Assembly: GCA_937911795.1 (NCBI GenBank)
Contig: CALDPJ010000200.1
Location: 1-9,258, forward strand
DNA from: an uncultured Flavobacteriales bacterium
GTDB taxonomy: Bacteria > Bacteroidota > Bacteroidia > Flavobacteriales_D > SKUL01
Reading direction: 5' to 3'
Length of the DNA stretch: 9,258 bases
The notes below the pieces were generated by a model, which saw nothing but the letters and a program-made list of their open reading frames with translations, was not told the DNA's origin and made no database searches. Every line of letters starts with the position of its first letter. Position 1 is the first letter of the stretch. The position numbers and the translations under genes were made by a program. Positions 5,702 to 9,258 of the stretch are shown in pieces.

Positions 5702-6577
5702 AGTGATTACCCAAGCTTTGTTCACCTGCACAATTTCGCGGGTGTCACCATGGTAGAGGTAGGCAACGATTTCGCAATGTTCTTCTTTCCAGGCTTCACT
5801 GAGTGAATACTGAAAACTGGTTGTTTTTTGTTGACCCGCATTGCCGGAAGTAAAGGCCAAAGACCCCCATGTTCCATTCAGGTTATCGCGGAGCACATGC
5901 CGGTGCAGATAATTTTCGACGTTGGTACCGTTATCCAGTTGCCAGTCGTAGATGCTGTCTTCTACCAGATAGGCAATCATATAATATTCACCGGGCCCGA
6001 GGTCCTGATGGATCTCCATTTCTATATCCACATCCACCTGGCGGTTGGCGTCATTATAGCTGTTGATCTCAACAACAACATTGGCCGGGGCGGTTTGGCC
6101 TATCAGCGGATCGATTTTTTCTGCCCAGGCGCTCGACGCAACCAAACGGGAATTGTCGAATACTTTCCGGTTGATAGAACCTGTAGGTAGAGCAGGATTA
6201 TTAAAGAAATCACTGTAATATTCCTCGGCTGCCGGTGTTCTGAAATCGGTGGTATACGAACCAGATATTGACGGTGTCGAGAACTGGGCGGATCCGTGTA
6301 TGTTTACAATGATCAACTGATCTCCATAAATGTTGCTCAGATTTGTCGCAATATTATGAGCATCCGGACAGTTGGTGCAACGAAATCCGGTGAGATCTTC
6401 AAGAAGAACTTTTTGATAATATACATAGTTGGTGTCACCCCCGTTCACAGTATCGTTTGGATTAACACCAGGATTCGTTGGATTCTGATCTTCGTTCAGA
6501 AAAGGATCATCCACTTTGTCGCAGGCAGAAAAAGTTGCACCTAAAACTAAAACAAGTAAAAACACAAATTTTTGCAT
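5696..6577 (-). CDS. Omp28-related lipoprotein with thioredoxin-like domain
   Basis: This 293-residue lipoprotein has a signal peptide ending in the lipobox FSAC, with lipidation predicted at Cys19. A low-complexity Asn/Asp/Pro/Gly linker (about 27-49) would let the domain extend from the membrane. Next comes a thioredoxin-like core, KVLLEDLTGFRCTNCPDAH, with the Cys67-x-x-Cys70-Pro motif, and a family-typical NNPALPTGSINRKVF segment (about 126-140) whose Pro may be the cis-proline. The C-terminal half (about 160-293) is a predicted beta-rich domain characteristic of Omp28-related proteins. The family was named from a Porphyromonas outer-membrane protein, and its biochemical role is not settled. 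The redox-like motif suggests thiol exchange or metal binding, which is inference. It is the last gene of the minus-strand run, 9 nt after the DUF6029-like gene, and ends in a candidate terminator. The minus-strand TAACTTTA four nt before the ATG resembles a -7 box ending in A, so a second promoter is conceivable. Confidence 0.85.
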   Translation of the reverse strand: MQKFVFLLVLVLGATFSACDKVDDPFLNEDQNPTNPGVNPNDTVNGGDTNYVYYQKVLLEDLTGFRCTNCPDAHNIATNLSNIYGDQLIIVNIHGSAQFSTPSISGSYTTDFRTPAAEEYYSDFFNNPALPTGSINRKVFDNSRLVASSAWAEKIDPLIGQTAPANVVVEINSYNDANRQVDVDIEMEIHQDLGPGEYYMIAYLVEDSIYDWQLDNGTNVENYLHRHVLRDNLNGTWGSLAFTSGNAGQQKTTSFQYSLSEAWKEEHCEIVAYLYHGDTREIVQVNKAWVITP

Positions 6578-6586
6578 GGTGTAAAG

Positions 6587-8302
6587 TTAAAAAGTACTGG
6601 TAAACTGAACCGACAATCCATTAGACGCCGGTACCGTGCGGCAGATGCCTCCGACACAAAAAACACCGGCGCGTTGCCGGCCGTAGCTGACGGTGACACG
6701 ACTTCCGCCATGGATGTATCCCACGGCTCCAAACGGAAAATGAAATCGTTGTTCCGGATTTGCATTGCCGTAATTCCACTGATTCATTACCGTAAAAAAC
6801 CAGTGCGGCGAAACGGTGTACTCCACCAACCCCGTCACCCAGTTTTGTAAATGCTGATCGGTGTTCAGGTGCTGCACTTCAACCCGCAGGTTGTTCGTGC
6901 CGATTCTGAAGTCCATATCTACAAGATGGATGTCAGAATAAATGGTGCCCTTACTCTTTTCTCCATCGTAGTAAAAAGCGCCTTGAATGACGTCGTTATC
7001 ATAAACCAGGTTAAGGTACATGTACTTGATTTTGATATTTCTGTTCAGTTTCCTTGAAACGGAGATGTTGAAGTCCTGGAAATACTGGTCATCGCCGATC
7101 GAAAACAAATCGCTGGTATAACCATTCCGACGACTATCCATATCATTCAAACGCGTAGTGTCCCGATTGTACGCAACCGAATAATTCGCTTCTATTTTGG
7201 TGCCGTATTTTCCGCCGATTGCCGAACCTCTTTTAATCGTGTAGAAAATTTCGCCCATAAACGCTACTTCGCCATTGGGCTGCGTGGCATAAGGATACAA
7301 TGTTGCCGGGAGGTTATACGTATGCTGAACAGTGGTGGCCGGATTGTAATTGATGTTCAGATCAAACGGTCCGGCGTTTCTGTCTGATTGAAAAGACATG
7401 TTGTCGAGCGATTTAGCGGTCAGCGAAACGCCCAATCCACGGGTCGAGTAGCTGGTGTTGACGATCAATCCCTGTCCGGATTTATAGAGTCCCAGTCCGG
7501 GTGCTATTTCGCTGTCCGGAACAATCAATGCATTTTGCCGGCTGGGGTCGTTGTGTTTATATACGTACTCTCCGCTGATCACAAAACCGCCCCTGGTCAA
7601 TTTGAGACGCGATGCCCAGGCACCAACATTTTCCGGTAAATTATACAGCGGATTACGATCCTCCTGGTACTTGCTCACAAAACTTCCGCCGATGAATATT
7701 CTCGTGCGGGCGGTGCCGGCGCTATCCCAGAGTGCAACGAGATCCAGGTCAGCATTTATCCCCCGAACAATTCCATCTCCTTTTGTAAACCCGTTGTCGA
7801 AGTGACGTCGCTGACGTCCGTATAAACCGGTTATTTCCAGACTCCGGTGGGGATGAACCTTGAGTCGGAATCCATCCAGTGAGTTGTCAATTCCCAGTCC
7901 GCGTTCTTCAAAAAAACGAAGTATCATTCCAGTGCCGAACTGCTCATAAATGTTTCCGATGGTTACATCGAACATATCGTGTTGGTAGCGCGCAAAACGG
8001 TAGCCAATACCGGTGCCGGTCCACGGCAAATCCGGACTGGCAGGATACCCAAGCAACGCCGGAGTATACGTCTCAAAGCGCACGCCCGCGCTGAAGTTTC
8101 CGCGGTTGTATATAAGGTTGGCAAATCCCATCAAACCCATTTGTTCGGGTGGCGGAATGGCATTGATCAAGCTGTCGGCCTGATAATACTGGCCATCCAG
8201 CTGAATGTTTCCGTGGATGGAACCGAGGTCAATCGGTGTGTTTTGAGCGAACAACTCAAGCGTCAGGAAAGGCAATGCAATAAACAGGACGTAAAATCTC
8301 AT
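6587..8302 (-). CDS. DUF6029-like predicted outer-membrane beta-barrel
   Basis: The 571-residue protein begins with a Sec signal peptide (MRFYVLFIALPFLTLELFAQ, cleavage probably after LFA or FAQ). It continues as a long succession of alternating hydrophobic and aromatic strands separated by polar turns, and ends in Phe, as outer-membrane barrels often do. Recognisable stretches are SIHGNIQLDGQYYQADSLI, NRGNFSAGVRFETYTPALLGY, TIGNIYEQFGTGMILRFFEERGLGIDNSLDGFRL and VTVSYGRQRAGVFC. I match these from memory to the DUF6029 family of Bacteroidota; the outer-membrane location is inference from architecture. The only two cysteines in the whole protein are Cys549 and Cys554 (CVGGIC) in what would be the last hairpin. 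It starts 22 nt after the TlpA-like gene and ends 9 nt before the Omp28 gene, so co-expression is likely. It could be a porin-like channel or an anchor for the neighbouring exported proteins. No substrate can be inferred. Confidence 0.7.
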   Translation of the reverse strand: MRFYVLFIALPFLTLELFAQNTPIDLGSIHGNIQLDGQYYQADSLINAIPPPEQMGLMGFANLIYNRGNFSAGVRFETYTPALLGYPASPDLPWTGTGIGYRFARYQHDMFDVTIGNIYEQFGTGMILRFFEERGLGIDNSLDGFRLKVHPHRSLEITGLYGRQRRHFDNGFTKGDGIVRGINADLDLVALWDSAGTARTRIFIGGSFVSKYQEDRNPLYNLPENVGAWASRLKLTRGGFVISGEYVYKHNDPSRQNALIVPDSEIAPGLGLYKSGQGLIVNTSYSTRGLGVSLTAKSLDNMSFQSDRNAGPFDLNINYNPATTVQHTYNLPATLYPYATQPNGEVAFMGEIFYTIKRGSAIGGKYGTKIEANYSVAYNRDTTRLNDMDSRRNGYTSDLFSIGDDQYFQDFNISVSRKLNRNIKIKYMYLNLVYDNDVIQGAFYYDGEKSKGTIYSDIHLVDMDFRIGTNNLRVEVQHLNTDQHLQNWVTGLVEYTVSPHWFFTVMNQWNYGNANPEQRFHFPFGAVGYIHGGSRVTVSYGRQRAGVFCVGGICRTVPASNGLSVQFTSTF

Positions 8303-8324
8303 TGTAAATCCGGAGGTGAAGATA

Positions 8325-8819
8325 TTAGTTGACGAGTTCCTTTACTTTCTCATACAATTCGAATTCATCGCCGGGAGCGTAATTGTTGTGTTGCCAAACG
8401 ATTTTCCCGTTGCCGTCAACCAGAAATGTGTGGGGCACGTTGTTTACGTTCATGGCACGTTTCAGATCGGCATTGGAATCAATATACACTTCATAATCCC
8501 AGGCAGCACCATTTACGTAAGGAACTACTCGCGAAACGCTGCGGGCGTCATCAATTGAAATGGCGATCAGCTTAACACCGGTTTCTTCTACCCAATCAGG
8601 ATAAATTTCGGCAATGTTGTTCAACTCCCGCTTGCAGGGCATGCACCAGGTTGCCCAGAAGTTGATGATCATCGGTTTTCCGTCGTTGTAAAAAGTGTCC
8701 GAATTGACGGTGGTTCCTTTTAAGTCTTTAAGTGCAACAGATGGCACTTCAAATTCACCGAGCTGTGCAAAAGCACCGATTCCCAGGAGGCAAAATGTAA
8801 AGGTTAAGATTATTTTCAT
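8325..8819 (-). CDS. TlpA-like exported thioredoxin-fold protein
   Basis: This 164-residue protein of the TlpA/ResA class acts on thiols outside the cytoplasm, typically reducing or otherwise exchanging disulfides in client proteins. A signal peptide occupies about residues 1-19 (MKIILTFTFCLLGIGAFAQ). The mature part opens with FEVPSVALKDLKGTTV, the usual AhpC/TSA-type beginning. The active site is NFWATWCMPCKREL with Cys59 and Cys62, then IAISIDDA, and the cis-proline loop NNVPHTFLVDGNGKIVW. All thioredoxin-fold landmarks are present and the length is normal for a single-domain member. With no lipobox and no membrane anchor beyond the signal, it should be soluble in the periplasm. It sits between the T9SS-sorted gene (50 nt upstream) and the DUF6029-like gene (22 nt downstream). 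The clients may be those neighbours, or the Omp28 protein with its own CXXC. Confidence 0.9.
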   Translation of the reverse strand: MKIILTFTFCLLGIGAFAQLGEFEVPSVALKDLKGTTVNSDTFYNDGKPMIINFWATWCMPCKRELNNIAEIYPDWVEETGVKLIAISIDDARSVSRVVPYVNGAAWDYEVYIDSNADLKRAMNVNNVPHTFLVDGNGKIVWQHNNYAPGDEFELYEKVKELVN

Positions 8820-8869
8820 TACTGAGGGATGTTAAAAAATTTGCAGGAGGAAACAATAAGCAGGCCGTT

Positions 8870-9258
8870 TTAGCGAATCTTAAGTAGGGAGGTTGTAGTA
8901 GAATGCTGATCATTGAAGAGCCGGATCGAATACATTCCAGCCTGGAGTTGAGAGAGGTTCAGTAGAGCGATATTGTAGCCAGCTGAAAAATTTCCCAGTG
9001 CTTCATGATAAACCTTTTTTCCCTCCAGGGAATATACTTCAGCTTTGAGCATTCCGGCTTTTTGCATATCAATCCGGAGTTGAATCTGGCTGGTAAACGG
9101 ATTGGGCGAAAAAGTCACGGTCTGAAATGCTGCCGGTTCTTCAATACCTACCGATGAATCAAAATCGAACGTGACGGTCAACGAATCGAAGTCAGAAGTG
9201 CCATCGTACGAAAGCAAGACATTTCCCCCGGCATCTACCAGTTCGAAGGTGCCGTTTT
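8870..9258 (-). CDS. T9SS type A sorting domain protein, C-terminal part only
   Basis: The frame is open to the right edge of the window, so only about the last 129 residues are seen and the true start lies outside; the TTG at 9217 is internal. The visible N-terminal stretch (NGTFELVDAGGNVLLSYDGTSDFDSLTVTFDF) is a beta-rich piece of an extracellular domain. It leads, after a short linker (GIEEPAAFQTV), into a classic type A sorting domain. That domain has TFSPNPFTSQIQLRI, then KAEVYSLEGKKVYHEAL, LNLSQLQAGMYSIRLF and a basic end, TTTSLLKIR. In Bacteroidota this C-terminal tail directs proteins through the type IX system, where it is cleaved and the protein is released or attached to the cell surface. 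The catalytic or binding domain is outside the window, so function cannot be stated. It is the first visible gene of the run leading to the TlpA-like, DUF6029-like and Omp28-related genes. Confidence 0.85.
   Translation of the reverse strand, partial: NGTFELVDAGGNVLLSYDGTSDFDSLTVTFDFDSSVGIEEPAAFQTVTFSPNPFTSQIQLRIDMQKAGMLKAEVYSLEGKKVYHEALGNFSAGYNIALLNLSQLQAGMYSIRLFNDQHSTTTSLLKIR

Noticed and set aside
8316..8558. Plus-strand open frame opposite the TlpA-like gene
   Set aside because: It is antisense to a gene with a complete thioredoxin active site, and its hydrophobic translation mirrors that gene's codons without any family signature.
1..9258. CRISPR arrays, tRNA or rRNA genes, insertion sequences, prophage or defence genes
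   Set aside because: I saw no regularly spaced direct repeats, no tRNA-like cloverleaf, no transposase or integrase motifs and no phage or nuclease domains on either strand.

Overview
The window reads as a chromosomal segment of a Bacteroidota bacterium, most likely a Flavobacteriales-like lineage. The evidence is a type IX secretion (T9SS) type A sorting tail, an Omp28-related lipoprotein, a DUF6029-like outer-membrane protein, short lipoproteins with signal-peptidase II lipoboxes, and exact TAnnTTTG promoter boxes just upstream of start codons instead of Shine-Dalgarno sites. I see no tRNA, rRNA, CRISPR array or insertion sequence. The genes fill most of the window and look like ordinary vertical genome content.

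Left part (plus strand, 1-2773): the 3' part of a biotin carboxylase gene, cut by the window edge, followed after 48 nt by a polytopic GT39-type glycosyltransferase. The biotin carboxylase looks like a mosaic: its N-terminal two thirds resemble the biotin-carboxylase domain of Bacteroidota pyruvate carboxylase, while its last third and its stop resemble stand-alone AccC. Middle part (2779-5409): a small cysteine-rich lipoprotein on the minus strand, divergent from a membrane-anchored PAS protein that carries an H-box-like helix but no ATPase domain. Then comes ruvB with a well-formed Bacteroidota promoter, and a 65-residue conserved-looking protein of unknown function running convergently toward ruvB.

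Right part (minus strand, 9258 down to 5696): a compact four-gene run. In transcription order it is a T9SS-sorted surface or secreted protein (only its C-terminus is visible), a TlpA-like exported thioredoxin (CMPC), a DUF6029-like predicted beta-barrel whose only two cysteines form a CX4C pair, and an Omp28-related lipoprotein with a thioredoxin-like CTNCP motif. Gaps are 50, 22 and 9 nt, and the run ends at a hairpin followed by six T. All four products are exported and three carry paired cysteines, so this is the best candidate for an undescribed system: an envelope thiol/disulfide module linked to T9SS cargo.

Between the small protein gene and the Omp28 gene is a 286-nt AT-rich gap holding a perfect 9-bp inverted repeat. 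The stretch 5164-5698 is also bracketed by inverted 18-nt near-repeats (16/18), the left one lying within the last codons of ruvB.
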